This document shows, piece by piece, positions 19,006 to 27,307 of a stretch of DNA of 64,000 nucleotides. The translations under genes were made by a program, and so were the position numbers. Origin of the DNA: Porticoccus sp002341315 (GTDB lineage Bacteria > Pseudomonadota > Gammaproteobacteria > Pseudomonadales > Porticoccaceae). Under the pieces are notes generated by a model that was not told the DNA's origin, ran no database searches, and saw nothing but the letters and a program-made list of their open reading frames with translations. Numbering within the stretch: position 1 is the first letter of the stretch; each line of letters starts with the position of its first letter. The stretch lies in assembly GCF_047634355.1 (NCBI RefSeq), contig NZ_JBLIAL010000001.1. One strand, written 5' to 3'.

Positions 19006-19252
19006 TAGCATTTCCCTACGCAAAATTCCAAAAACAGGCGGGTTATTTGTTAGTTTTTCAATGTTTCAGAAAACGGAACAACAAAATAAATTTTATTATT
19101 GTCAGTTCGAATTCATGGGACTATTCGTCTAAATATAGCGCCAGCTGCACGAATAAGGCAATTTATTAAAACCTGACCCAATTGTTTCGGAAAGCGCAGT
19201 GGGTAGGACGGATATGCTCCCTCGAATGCACAAGACCACACAACGACCTAAA

Positions 19253-20470
19253 TCAAGTAAGTGGATAGCCTTTGTCCCTAAACAACCTCAGACAGGCAGA
19301 GGCCGCGTCAATGTCATACAGCTTGCCGATATTTGACTCAATTTCAGCCAGCGCCACATCAATGCCCAACCCCGGACGATAGGGGCGGTGGGAGGCCATC
19401 GATTCCACCACATCGGCAATGGCAACTATCCTGGCTTCCATGGTGATTTGGTCTCCCTTCAACCCTAAAGGATAACCACTGCCGTCGATTCGTTCGTGAT
19501 GTTGCCTGGCGATGTCAGCCACCGGCCAGGGGAAATCGACATTTCTTAATACCTGGTAACCGAACTCGGTGTGCTCCTTCACTAAAGCATACTCCCCAGC
19601 GCTCAACCTCGCGGGCTTAACCAGAATTTCGGAAGGCACACCGATTTTACCAATGTCGTGCAGCAACCCGGCAATGTGCAACCCCTCCTGATACCTTTCA
19701 TCAAATCCCATTTCAGCCGCAATCGCCGCAGAAATTTCGCCAACGCGTTTTTCATGACCCGACGTATAGGGGTCTCTGAGCTCCGTCAACTTGGCGACGG
19801 CATCGACCGTCTGGAACATTGCCTGTTCCAACTGCCCTGCGTATTGAATTGCATTTTGTTCCAGTTGGTATCGCTGGCTAATATCGGTCCATACGCCGAT
19901 AAAACGGGTACCTGATGATGCAGCAAGTTGGTGCAATTCATCCTTAACAAAAATATAGGAACCATCCGCATGGCGGAATCGATATTCATGAGTTCCTCCA
20001 CCCTTTCGGAGTATATCCTCGGCCTGTATTACACTTTGCTCCCGGTCATCAGGGTGCAAATGCCGCTCCCACCACCCATCGGTCAGCACATCTTTTACCG
20101 AATAGTGCAATATTTTCTCAATATTGTGGCTCACCCATATCGCCCTGCGATCCACTGGCGTTCCTTCCAGCACATAGACAATAACGGGAATGGCACCAAA
20201 AAAATCCGGCAGGGTAAAAAACTGTAATTCGGAGGCAATTTCAGCCTGTTGCGCACGTTTCTCAGAATATTCAAGTCGGTATAATAGGAAATAGAGCAGT
20301 AATGACATCAGCGCGACAAATAAAAGTCCCTTGAGCGTGCTGCCTAAAAACGTGGTTTGAATATCACCGAAAAGATGGAACAGCAGCAAGTCGCTGCCCA
20401 GTATCCAACCTGTGCCGATAACGGCGTAGAAGATCACAATCCATAATTTCTTTCGGGACAAAACGTCCAT
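19253..20470 (-). CDS. Membrane protein with PAS and HD-GYP domains, likely c-di-GMP phosphodiesterase
   Basis: The 405-residue protein (ATG at 20470, AAGGA about ten bases upstream; a TTG would add 28 residues) has two transmembrane segments in the first 65 residues. A PAS domain with PAC-like ending follows (HPDDREQ ... HEYRFRHADGSYIFVKDE ... GVWTDISQR, about 85-205). The C-terminal HD-GYP domain (about 220-400) shows HDIGKIGVP and HHERIDGSGYPLGLKG. HD-GYP enzymes hydrolyse c-di-GMP. The PAS domain may sense a small ligand or redox state. It is about 250 bp upstream of the EAL gene on the same strand. Confidence 0.88.
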   Translation of the reverse strand: MDVLSRKKLWIVIFYAVIGTGWILGSDLLLFHLFGDIQTTFLGSTLKGLLFVALMSLLLYFLLYRLEYSEKRAQQAEIASELQFFTLPDFFGAIPVIVYVLEGTPVDRRAIWVSHNIEKILHYSVKDVLTDGWWERHLHPDDREQSVIQAEDILRKGGGTHEYRFRHADGSYIFVKDELHQLAASSGTRFIGVWTDISQRYQLEQNAIQYAGQLEQAMFQTVDAVAKLTELRDPYTSGHEKRVGEISAAIAAEMGFDERYQEGLHIAGLLHDIGKIGVPSEILVKPARLSAGEYALVKEHTEFGYQVLRNVDFPWPVADIARQHHERIDGSGYPLGLKGDQITMEARIVAIADVVESMASHRPYRPGLGIDVALAEIESNIGKLYDIDAASACLRLFRDKGYPLT

Positions 20471-20683
20471 TAAAAGCGATTCCTTAACCTCGGGACAAAC
20501 CAAGCTTTGTGTGATCTCATCTCCTAAAATAGTACTCTCTTTGTCATCGGGCAACGATTTTGTTTGTCATTCTAACAGCTTAGCCCTCAAGCTTGGCCTG
20601 ATCACAGTCAACTTCAGCGGCAAAGGTTGCCATCTGCAGACCAACTCCCGCTCCACGCACATTAATCCAGTGAAAAGACAGGC

Positions 20684-20730
20684 TTGACGGACTTTCGACA
20701 CCCGCCTACTATAAATGAGAATGGTTATTA
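20684..20730 (+). promoter_or_regulatory. Sigma-70 promoter overlapped downstream by a Fur-like box
   Basis: TTGACG (20684-20689), a 17-bp spacer and TACTAT (20707-20712) form a near-ideal sigma-70 promoter. At 20716-20730 TGAGAATGGTTATTA matches the Fur 7-1-7 motif TGATAAT-N-ATTATCA at 11 of 14 positions and covers the expected transcription start. Repression when iron is plentiful is the natural reading. Confidence 0.65.
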
Positions 20731-20756
20731 TTAGGTTTTATGCGGAGGGTCAGAAT

Positions 20757-21062
20757 ATGGGGTATCTCATCCACACTCACCTCAAAGAGGGTCGCCCGTG
20801 CCTTCGCATAGTCGATGCCGAGTCCGGCCAGGAATGCCTGCATTGGTGCTGTGAGAGCCCTCCCGGCGCAGAAGAAGAAACCGCCCAGCAGGAAATGCAC
20901 AGACTGGTCAGCAAACTATTGCTGCTCAGTTGCCAGCAGACGTTATGCAGCCCTGCAGAAGCACCTGCGGTTACAGGAGGGCAACCCGGACAGGGACGAA
21001 GAGGCGGGACAAAAAAAAGCGGACCGACTGGACGGTCTTCTGAAGTATGGGGTGGCTTGTGA
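20757..21062 (+). CDS. Small Cys/His-containing protein, predicted iron-regulated, function unknown
   Basis: The ATG at 20757 has GGAGG eight bases upstream and lies 27 bp after a Fur-like box. The 101-residue product begins MGYLIHTHLKEGRPCLRIVD and carries a dense patch of metal-type residues in the first half (HTH, CLHWCCE, later CQQTLC). Residues after about 75 are Gly/Arg/Lys-rich and are encoded by a stretch that resembles the tRNA-His 3' end and terminator (21011-21057). The original C-terminus may therefore have been replaced. I do not recognise the family. Context suggests a role in iron or metal response. Confidence 0.6.
   Translation: MGYLIHTHLKEGRPCLRIVDAESGQECLHWCCESPPGAEEETAQQEMHRLVSKLLLLSCQQTLCSPAEAPAVTGGQPGQGRRGGTKKSGPTGRSSEVWGGL
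21011..21057. repeat. Degenerate copy of tRNA-His 3' end plus terminator (left copy)
   Basis: This 47-bp stretch matches 23911-23957 ungapped at 36 of 47 positions, including an identical 10-bp end TGGGGTGGCT that is the tRNA-His 3' terminus read on the plus strand. It still forms a weak stem followed by eight T on the minus strand. It lies exactly 2,900 bp from the intact copy. Confidence 0.6.
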
Positions 21063-21234
21063 ACCGCACCGGAACCGGCACAGCAATATTGAAAGCGTGG
21101 AGTTGATCCTCCAACCACATTCTGGGACAGTAATCGGACTATCCGTTACATAACAGGATTGAGGTCTTCTGAAATAGCCCGATCTTTTTCAGCAGCAAAG
21201 ATTTTCCATCAGCCGCAAATAAACAACCAGAGAC

Positions 21235-21462
21235 TTACGCTGCATTCTCATCTTCGTTAAATAACCAATTCGGCAGTTGACTACCACCGCCCACTCGCAG
21301 GCTGCTACCTTCAACCCAACCATCGAGCCAATGCAGCGCATGGCGGAGACTACTGCTGCAGGCAGCATATTGAGATCCCGGGAGACCAAATAAACCTTCC
21401 AGGAATCCCCTCGCAAAAGACTCGTTTTTTCTGAACTTATTTTCCAAGGCTTGCATACTCAT
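21235..21462 (-). CDS. Small hypothetical protein, 75 residues
   Basis: The protein begins MSMQALENKFRKNESF and has a central stretch FARGFLEGLFGLPGSQYAACSSSLRHALHWLDGW that reads as two amphipathic helices around a Gly-Pro turn. No signal peptide or membrane segment is visible. GAGGTG lies four to five bases before the ATG at 21462, which supports translation. I do not recognise a family or function. It sits between a predicted iron-regulated gene and a small cysteine-motif protein on the same strand as the latter. Confidence 0.55.
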   Translation of the reverse strand: MSMQALENKFRKNESFARGFLEGLFGLPGSQYAACSSSLRHALHWLDGWVEGSSLRVGGGSQLPNWLFNEDENAA

Positions 21463-21577
21463 TCACCTCATCTTCCCTAGACATCATCGTTAATCAACAA
21501 AGGCGAACAGGGATGCACAACATGGTTTCATCTCCTCTTCCCGGCAAAGCCTATCCCCGGATGCAAACGGATTAAAA

Positions 21578-21853
21578 TTACTCATTTGATTGATTCCACA
21601 ACCCATAGAGAGGTGCCAGACTGTCGTACATCCATCTTCTCTTAGCAGGGTTCTCCCATTGCTCCAGGGAAAATCCTGAAATATTACCAATGGGCATACC
21701 CACTCGGTTCCCACAACAATAACAACCCATCAACATCCGAACTTCTTCTTCATCCGGTTCAATATAAAAATGCCTACCTCTGCACACCAGGCAGTTATTC
21801 AACACATCAGGAGGTCGGCTGGATTTAAATGAAACGCTGATCGCCCTATTCAC
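21578..21853 (-). CDS. Small four-cysteine protein, paralogue of the gene at 23124-23465
   Basis: The 91-residue protein starts at a GTG (21853), the first possible codon after an in-frame stop. Cysteines occur as CLVC near residue 22 and CYCC near residue 45, a zinc-ribbon-like spacing. It shares with the 23124-23465 product the pattern LN(N/D)CLVCR, VEP/IEP, CxCG N.V, I, FSL..W, so the two are diverged copies. No signal peptide is seen. The function is unknown. The gene lies between the tRNA-His-like repeat copies in a visibly AT-richer segment. Confidence 0.5.
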   Translation of the reverse strand: MNRAISVSFKSSRPPDVLNNCLVCRGRHFYIEPDEEEVRMLMGCYCCGNRVGMPIGNISGFSLEQWENPAKRRWMYDSLAPLYGLWNQSNE

Positions 21854-22165
21854 GTCTTAGTCACCAACATAAAATTTATCAGACCAAAAACAGCAAATTC
21901 ACAATAAATAACATGAAGCAGCAGGTCTATTTCTCCTTTAGGCATAACCCGAAAGTCAGCAAGAATTAATAAGAAAGCACTCACCACGAAAAACAGCCTT
22001 AATTCAAAGACCACGCATCAAATAAAAATAAAGCGTCGCCAGGGAATAAGTGGCATTAAAAAGATGACTTGAGCGGACTATTTACTGGGGGATCGTGTGA
22101 CTGAATGGGCCGAATCAGCAAGCACGCAGGACTACCTATCCTATACAGAAAACCACAAAAAATTT

Positions 22166-22984
22166 TTATACAGTGTAGGTTTTTTTCGAATAGTAAGAGC
22201 CATAAAAAGGCTTTGGCATACCAACCAAAGCACCCTGAATAAAATCGACACCCATTTCCTTCACAACATAAAATTGCTTAAGGTTTTCCACACACTCGGC
22301 GACGGTGTCGGCACCAACTTCAGATGCCAGAGCTACTATCGACTTCAAAGCAGCTCTGGCACGGGAATTGGTTGCCACATGTTTGATAATACTACCGTCG
22401 ATTTTAATAGTATCAATTGGTAAATTAACCACATAATCAAGCGAGGAAAACCCCTTCCCAAAATCGTCCAGGGCAAAGCTACAACCCAACTCCTTCGCCT
22501 GATGTAAAAATGTTGCTGTTTTTTGCAAATCATCTATTTTTGCAGTTTCAGTCAACTCAAAACAAATTCGGTTAGGAGGGAGAACGCCACAGCGCAAAAG
22601 ACGTAAAATTCGCGCCATGAAATAGGATTTGTTTATGCTGTGGCCGGAGAGATTAAGATGAAGCCTGGAATATTCGTCCGTACAGAAGTACTCAATGATA
22701 CTAGCGTTCACCACGCCGCTCATCACCAAATGATCCATCAAAACGGATCTTCCCATAAATTCCAGATTTTCAACAAGATCAGAAACATTCATGACATCAG
22801 TGAAAGATGTTTTGTCAAAACCAATCAGGATTTCATACGACGTGCTTCCCTTTGATCTTTCAGAGACGGGAACTATTGATTGACATCTGAGAAAAAATTT
22901 TCTTTTCCTGAAGATATTTTTCAGGTCATCAATAAAAAACTCTCTACCTTGGAAATCATTTACTAAAACAGCTTTTTGCATCAT
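22166..22984 (-). CDS. Stand-alone EAL-domain protein, probable c-di-GMP phosphodiesterase
   Basis: The 272-residue protein is almost entirely one EAL domain. The signature reads YEILIGF rather than EAL, but the metal- and substrate-binding residues look intact: E in EIL, N in LHLNLSG, E in FELTET, DD in ALDDFGKGFSS, K and D in TIKIDGS, E in AECVEN, and Q in FIQGALVG. No membrane segment or sensor domain is present. GGAG lies nine bases before the ATG at 22984. It sits in the AT-rich segment between the two cysteine-motif paralogues. The base composition and the tRNA-flanked position suggest transfer. Confidence 0.82.
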   Translation of the reverse strand: MMQKAVLVNDFQGREFFIDDLKNIFRKRKFFLRCQSIVPVSERSKGSTSYEILIGFDKTSFTDVMNVSDLVENLEFMGRSVLMDHLVMSGVVNASIIEYFCTDEYSRLHLNLSGHSINKSYFMARILRLLRCGVLPPNRICFELTETAKIDDLQKTATFLHQAKELGCSFALDDFGKGFSSLDYVVNLPIDTIKIDGSIIKHVATNSRARAALKSIVALASEVGADTVAECVENLKQFYVVKEMGVDFIQGALVGMPKPFYGSYYSKKTYTV

Positions 22985-23123
22985 TACTAATACTCCACAG
23001 GTAGTGCCGGATCATACTTATCACCTGATAAATATCCGGTGTCCGCTGGCCGACGAATAGAGAAGGCTCTTTAAATCAGCACATTCTCCGCCTTAAACCG
23101 GCCCGCATTACTTCGCCACAGGA

Positions 23124-23465
23124 TCACCCAATGGCGTAGCAAACTACCGCATCTCTCACTGCACCAGTCAAACTGATCGTTAAGCTGCCCCAGTAATTCA
23201 GGGAAAACTCATCCATTCTCGGAATGCGGATATTCACGCTATTCCCGCACGGGCAACAATCCGGCAACACCACTGTTTCATCTTTATTTGGTTCAACAAC
23301 AAAAAGACGACACACCAAGCAATCATTTAGCAGAGTGGGGTTGCCTAAAAAACCCTGTATTGTAGTATTACCTGATAGATGTACCTGCCTTCCTCTCCAA
23401 CTATCAAAGCTACTGTGGATACTCGGATTCACGATGATTACACCAAGACTACTCACCCATAGCAT
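23124..23465 (-). CDS. Small cysteine-motif protein, paralogue of the gene at 21578-21853
   Basis: The 113-residue frame starts at 23465 with AGGA eight bases upstream. CLVC lies near residue 50 and CCPCG near residue 70. The central LLNDCLVCRLFVVEP ... FSLNYW block aligns with the 21578-21853 product. The N-terminal 45 residues do not align and a GTG at about residue 12 is an alternative start. It contains no membrane segment. The function is unknown. The two copies flank the EAL gene. Confidence 0.45.
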   Translation of the reverse strand: MLWVSSLGVIIVNPSIHSSFDSWRGRQVHLSGNTTIQGFLGNPTLLNDCLVCRLFVVEPNKDETVVLPDCCPCGNSVNIRIPRMDEFSLNYWGSLTISLTGAVRDAVVCYAIG

Positions 23466-23769
23466 GAGCAGTCCTGCAAGATCCCGGCATTCAGAGCAAC
23501 GACCCCCGAATCTTGAAGCTTTATTATTGCGTATCTAGATATAGCGTCTACATCTCTTTTGGTAATAGCACGAAGGTTAGTGGCGATATGCTGACCATGC
23601 GACTCCGAACCTCACTGGCTCGTAGACGCTTGGCAGAAAACATTCAGGAATTGGTAGAATCTGGTAATGCCTAGGTCTTGAGTTTTACTCTATCCGGATC
23701 GCCTTTTTACAACGGCAACCCCGTTGTCTTGCTGCAAACATCAATAACTGGCTCAAAGAATTGAGTCTC

Positions 23770-23910
23770 CTAGCTGACATCAGACAGTTGCGAGTCCAAA
23801 AACTCCTTTGCTTTCTTTGCAGGCGCCAGTGGACGCATAAGGGCTGTCACGTAAGAGCCCTTCCGGTTGCGAAATGTAGTAGGCACTACATCAGGGTGGA
23901 ACAAAACCAA
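23770..23910 (-). pseudogene. Possible gene remnant or tiny ORF directly after tRNA-His
   Basis: A 46-codon minus-strand frame from a TTG at 23910 reads MVLFHPDVVPTTFRNRKG and ends KKAKEFLDSQLSDVS. The composition looks like real coding sequence, but there is no ribosome site and the 5' end runs into the tRNA-His terminator. It may be the 3' tail of a gene cut at the tRNA. The rest of 23466-23770 shows nothing I can support. Confidence 0.25.
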
Positions 23911-23957
23911 TGAAAAAGGCGGCCCTAGTGGACCGCCTTCTGGAAGATGGGGTGGCT
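23911..23957 (-). terminator. tRNA-His terminator and 3' end (right copy of the 47-bp repeat)
   Basis: On the minus strand AAGGCGG ... CCGCCTT forms a stem followed by a run of T just after the tRNA-His CCA end. The same 47 bp occurs in degenerate form at 21011-21057. Confidence 0.7.
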
Positions 23958-24023
23958 GACGGGGATCGAACCCGCGACCACAGGAATCACAATCCTGTGC
24001 TCTACCAACTGAGCTACAGCCAC
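23948..24023 (-). tRNA. tRNA-His (anticodon GUG)
   Basis: The minus-strand gene has GTGGCTG paired with CAGCCAC, discriminator C and an encoded CCA. The anticodon loop ATTGTGATT carries GUG. An extra G just upstream (24024) can give the G-1 typical of tRNA-His. It is last in the pro-arg-his cluster. Confidence 0.96.
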
Positions 24024-24060
24024 CATTGTATTACTTGCTGTCTATTGCGCCAGAACTGGA

Positions 24061-24137
24061 TGGCACGCCCGGCAGGATTCGAACCTGCGACCTACGGCTT
24101 AGAAGGCCGTTGCTCTATCCAGCTGAGCTACGGGCGC
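24061..24137 (-). tRNA. tRNA-Arg (anticodon UCU)
   Basis: The 77-nt minus-strand gene has GCGCCCG paired with CGGGCGT, an encoded CCA, and a loop CTTCTAA with anticodon UCU. It is the middle gene of the pro-arg-his cluster. Confidence 0.95.
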
Positions 24138-24174
24138 TCAACAAGCAGTTTACAACAGTTTCCGAAGATGAGGG

Positions 24175-24251
24175 TGGTCGGGGAAGAGGGATTCGAACCC
24201 CCGACATCCTGCTCCCAAAGCAGGCGCGCTACCAGACTGCGCTATTCCCCG
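24175..24251 (-). tRNA. tRNA-Pro (anticodon UGG)
   Basis: The 77-nt minus-strand gene has CGGGGAA paired with TTCCCCG, an encoded CCA, and a loop TTTGGGA with anticodon UGG. It is the first gene of the three-tRNA cluster and is divergent from folD. Confidence 0.95.
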
Positions 24252-24415
24252 TTATCACACTGAACCCTCATTTCGAGAGCAGCGCATAATACTGACGCCA
24301 ACCCGCTTCGTCAATCAAAAAGCCGGATCGGTTCCACCGGTTATTCGCTTCACAGACAAGAGGCGAAGTGCGAAAATGCGTGGCTTTATACCCGGACTCA
24401 GGAGTCATACCCACC

Positions 24416-25261
24416 ATGGCAGCAATCATTCTCGATGGCAAAGCCATCGCCCAACAGACCGAGGCCGAACTGAGCGAACGGGTGGCGCGACTGAAACAGA
24501 AAAGTGGTGGCCAGGCACCGATTCTCGCCACCATTCTGGTGGGCGGCGACCCGGCATCAGCCACCTATGTGAAAATGAAGCAGAATGCCTGCAAGCGCGT
24601 GGGCATGGAATCCATCGCGGTAGAAATGCCCGACTCCACCACCACCGAACAGCTACTGGCCAAAATTCAGGAGCTTAACACCAACCCCAACTGTCATGGC
24701 ATTTTGTTGCAACACCCGGTACCGGAACAAGTTGACGAGCGTCTCTGTTTTGACAGCATAGCCCTGGAAAAGGACGTGGACGGTGTCACCTGCCTCGGTT
24801 TTGGCCGCATGGCCATGGGTGAATTCGCCTATGGCTCTGCCACACCCCAGGGCATCATGCGTCTACTGGCTGCCTACAATATCCCCCTGGCAGGCAAGCA
24901 CACCGTCGTCGTCGGCCGCAGCCCGATTCTCGGCAAACCCATGGCCATGATGTTGCTCAATGCCAATGCCACAGTGACGATCTGCCACTCCCGCACAGAA
25001 AATTTACCGGCAATTATCAGTGGTGCCGATCTGGTGGTCGGCGCAGTGGGGAAACCCGAATTTATCAAGGCCGACTGGATCAGGGATGGCGCAGTGGTAG
25101 TGGATGCCGGTTACCATCCCGGCGGTGTCGGCGATATCGAACTGGCACCCCTGCACGATCGCGCTGCCGCCCTCACCCCGGTACCGGGTGGTGTCGGCCC
25201 CATGACCATCAACACGCTGATCCTGCAATCCGTTGATGCCGGTGAGAAAAAACTCGGCTGA
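24416..25261 (+). CDS. folD: Bifunctional methylenetetrahydrofolate dehydrogenase / cyclohydrolase
   Basis: The 281-residue protein begins MAAIILDGKAIAQQ, as in FolD. An upstream in-frame ATG at 24368 would add 16 unrelated residues. Family motifs are visible: YVKMKQNACKRVGM with the catalytic lysine, GILLQHPVPEQVDE, DVDGVTCLGFGRM, the dinucleotide-binding VVVGRSPILGKP, and the C-terminal PVPGGVGPMTINTL. The enzyme converts 5,10-methylene-THF to 10-formyl-THF through the methenyl form, using NADP, in the cytoplasm. Confidence 0.97.
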   Translation: MAAIILDGKAIAQQTEAELSERVARLKQKSGGQAPILATILVGGDPASATYVKMKQNACKRVGMESIAVEMPDSTTTEQLLAKIQELNTNPNCHGILLQHPVPEQVDERLCFDSIALEKDVDGVTCLGFGRMAMGEFAYGSATPQGIMRLLAAYNIPLAGKHTVVVGRSPILGKPMAMMLLNANATVTICHSRTENLPAIISGADLVVGAVGKPEFIKADWIRDGAVVVDAGYHPGGVGDIELAPLHDRAAALTPVPGGVGPMTINTLILQSVDAGEKKLG

Positions 25262-25346
25262 ACAACCATCATCAACCCCGATAGCGATTGTCGTTACCCC
25301 TGCCCTGCTCTAGGATAAAGAGATAGGCGCACGACAGGATAGCATC

Positions 25347-26087
25347 ATGATAGCGAAGCGACTGGTCGCCCACCGGGGCTACCCCAGACACTACCCGGAG
25401 AATACCCTGCTCGGCATGAGCAAAGCGATTGAAGCCCGGGCAAAATTTATCGAGACCGATATTCTCTTCAGCGCCGACCAACAACCGGTGCTTTACCACG
25501 ACACCCTCATGACCCGTATCAGCGGTGTGGAAAATGCCATTCATCTGTTGACGCTGGATGAACTGTGCCAATACCCGGCCAACGAACCGGAGCGGCTGGG
25601 CCAGGCGTTCGCCAGCGAGCACATCACACCTCTCTCAGCACTGGTCGGATTACTGTCAGAGCATCCCGATGTCACGGCTTTTATCGAGCTGAAACGCACC
25701 GGGTTGGAGACTGTCGGCATCGAAAATGCCTATCGCATTGTCACCGAAATACTTGATCCGGTTATCGGGCAGTGCGTACTGATCAGCTTCAGTGACGAAT
25801 TTATCCAGTATGCCCACGAACAGCAGTTTCCCCGGCTCGGCGTGGTACTCAAGGATTGGCAGGACAGACAGGGGCCATGGATCACCGACATCCAACCTGA
25901 ATTTATTTTCTGCGACACCGACAAGGTGCCGGAAGGGGCCACGCTGGACGAACTGCAAAGCACTGTGGTGGTCTACGAGGTGGAAGACCCCGATCAGGCC
26001 ATCGACTGGTTCAACCGCGGTGCCGATATGGTGGAAACCTTTGATATCGGCAGCATGATTACCAATCTCGCCCACCGGGCCCTCTGA
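25347..26087 (+). CDS. Glycerophosphodiester phosphodiesterase (GDPD family)
   Basis: The 246-residue protein is a complete GDPD TIM barrel. Catalytic and metal-binding motifs are visible: VAHRGYPRHYPENT (HR and E.N), FIETDILFSADQQPVLYHD (ExD and H), and TAFIELKR. It has no signal peptide, so it is cytoplasmic, like UgpQ. It hydrolyses glycerophosphodiesters to glycerol-3-phosphate and an alcohol. The next gene, a GlpD-like dehydrogenase, starts two bases after this stop. The pair is translationally coupled and the product of this enzyme is the substrate of the next. Confidence 0.9.
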   Translation: MIAKRLVAHRGYPRHYPENTLLGMSKAIEARAKFIETDILFSADQQPVLYHDTLMTRISGVENAIHLLTLDELCQYPANEPERLGQAFASEHITPLSALVGLLSEHPDVTAFIELKRTGLETVGIENAYRIVTEILDPVIGQCVLISFSDEFIQYAHEQQFPRLGVVLKDWQDRQGPWITDIQPEFIFCDTDKVPEGATLDELQSTVVVYEVEDPDQAIDWFNRGADMVETFDIGSMITNLAHRAL

Positions 26088-26089
26088 CA

Positions 26090-27295
26090 GTGGCCGACAA
26101 CAACCCCAGCGAACCCCATCCGGGCAACCACTTCGATGTGGTGGTGATCGGCGGCGGCATTATGGGCGCCGGGGTGGTACAGGCCGCACAGGCCGCTGGC
26201 TACAATTGCCTGGTACTGGAAAAAAACAGCTGGGGCTCAGGCACCTCCAGCAAATCCAGCAAACTGATTCACGGCGGTCTGCGCTACCTGCAGAGCTGGG
26301 AGTTCTCGCTGGTGCGGGAAAGCCTGCGGGAGCGCACACGCCTGTTATCGCTGGCTCCGCAGCTGGTTTATGGCAACTGGTTCTACATCCCCCTTTATGA
26401 AGGATCGCGCTTGCGTTCCTGGCAACTTCGTGCCGGCCTGACGCTCTACTGGCTCCTGTCAGGCTGCCACACCGATGCCCGGTTTAACGTAGTCCCACCG
26501 GCTGAATGGCCCGAACTCGCAGGGTTGAAAACAACCGGGTTGAAAAAAGTGTATCGCTACCGCGACGCCCAGACCGATGATGCCAAACTCACCAGCGCAG
26601 TCATTCAATCTGCCGAATCGCTGGGGGCCGAGGTTGGCAGCCCGGCCGAGGTCATCGCTGCCGAAAGCACGCCAGAGGGTTACCGGGTCCTGATGAAAAC
26701 GGCGTCGGGGGAAAGGATTGTCCATTGTCGTTTTCTAGTGAATGCCGCTGGCCCCTGGGCCAACCAGATGGCCCGGCGGATAACACCGGAACCCGGTCAT
26801 CTCGACGTGGATCTCGTACAGGGAACGCACCTGTTGCTGGACAGGAAAATCAGCGACCGCTGTTTTTATCTGGAATTCCCCAGCGATGGTCGCGCTGTAT
26901 TTGTATTGCCCTGGTATAACACTACACTGCTCGGCACCACCGAAACCGGCTTTGACGGCGACCCGGATCAGGTACTGCCCACAGCGGCAGAAAGAGACTA
27001 CCTGTTAGGTATTTTGAAGCATTATTTCCCTGACTATGATGGCCAGGTTTGCGACGAAATGGCGGGGCTCCGGGTGCTGCCAAAAGCCACTAAAGGATTT
27101 CACCATCGCAGCCGAGAAGTGGAGTTTGTGGAAAATTCGCACTATCTGGCGATCTATGGCGGCAAACTCACTGGCTACCGCGCCACCGCCGAAAAAGTCC
27201 TGGAACGGATCGAGAAACAACTGGGGCCAGCCAGTGCCGGGCGGCGCGGTGACACCCGCCAGTTACCCCTGCCGCCCGCTGAAAAGCAATCCTGA
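26090..27295 (+). CDS. FAD-dependent glycerol-3-phosphate dehydrogenase-like protein, short form
   Basis: The 401-residue protein starts at a GTG two bases after the GDPD stop. It has the FAD motif VVVIGGGIMGAGV, the GlpD signature GTSSKSSKLIHGGLRYL, and GGKLTGYRATAEKVLE near the end. GlpD proteins have about 500 residues or more. Here the chain stops soon after the second signature, so the C-terminal cap domain of roughly 100 residues is absent. The frame is intact and a kinase-like gene converges only 12 bp away. The likely reaction is oxidation of glycerol-3-phosphate to dihydroxyacetone phosphate. Without the cap, membrane or quinone coupling may differ. Confidence 0.8.
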   Translation: MADNNPSEPHPGNHFDVVVIGGGIMGAGVVQAAQAAGYNCLVLEKNSWGSGTSSKSSKLIHGGLRYLQSWEFSLVRESLRERTRLLSLAPQLVYGNWFYIPLYEGSRLRSWQLRAGLTLYWLLSGCHTDARFNVVPPAEWPELAGLKTTGLKKVYRYRDAQTDDAKLTSAVIQSAESLGAEVGSPAEVIAAESTPEGYRVLMKTASGERIVHCRFLVNAAGPWANQMARRITPEPGHLDVDLVQGTHLLLDRKISDRCFYLEFPSDGRAVFVLPWYNTTLLGTTETGFDGDPDQVLPTAAERDYLLGILKHYFPDYDGQVCDEMAGLRVLPKATKGFHHRSREVEFVENSHYLAIYGGKLTGYRATAEKVLERIEKQLGPASAGRRGDTRQLPLPPAEKQS

Positions 27296-27307
27296 CGCCA
27301 GTCCCAG

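Noticed and set aside
17332..20470. An active diguanylate cyclase
   Set aside because: The only GGDEF-like domain has RTGSQDF at the signature, so synthesis is unlikely.
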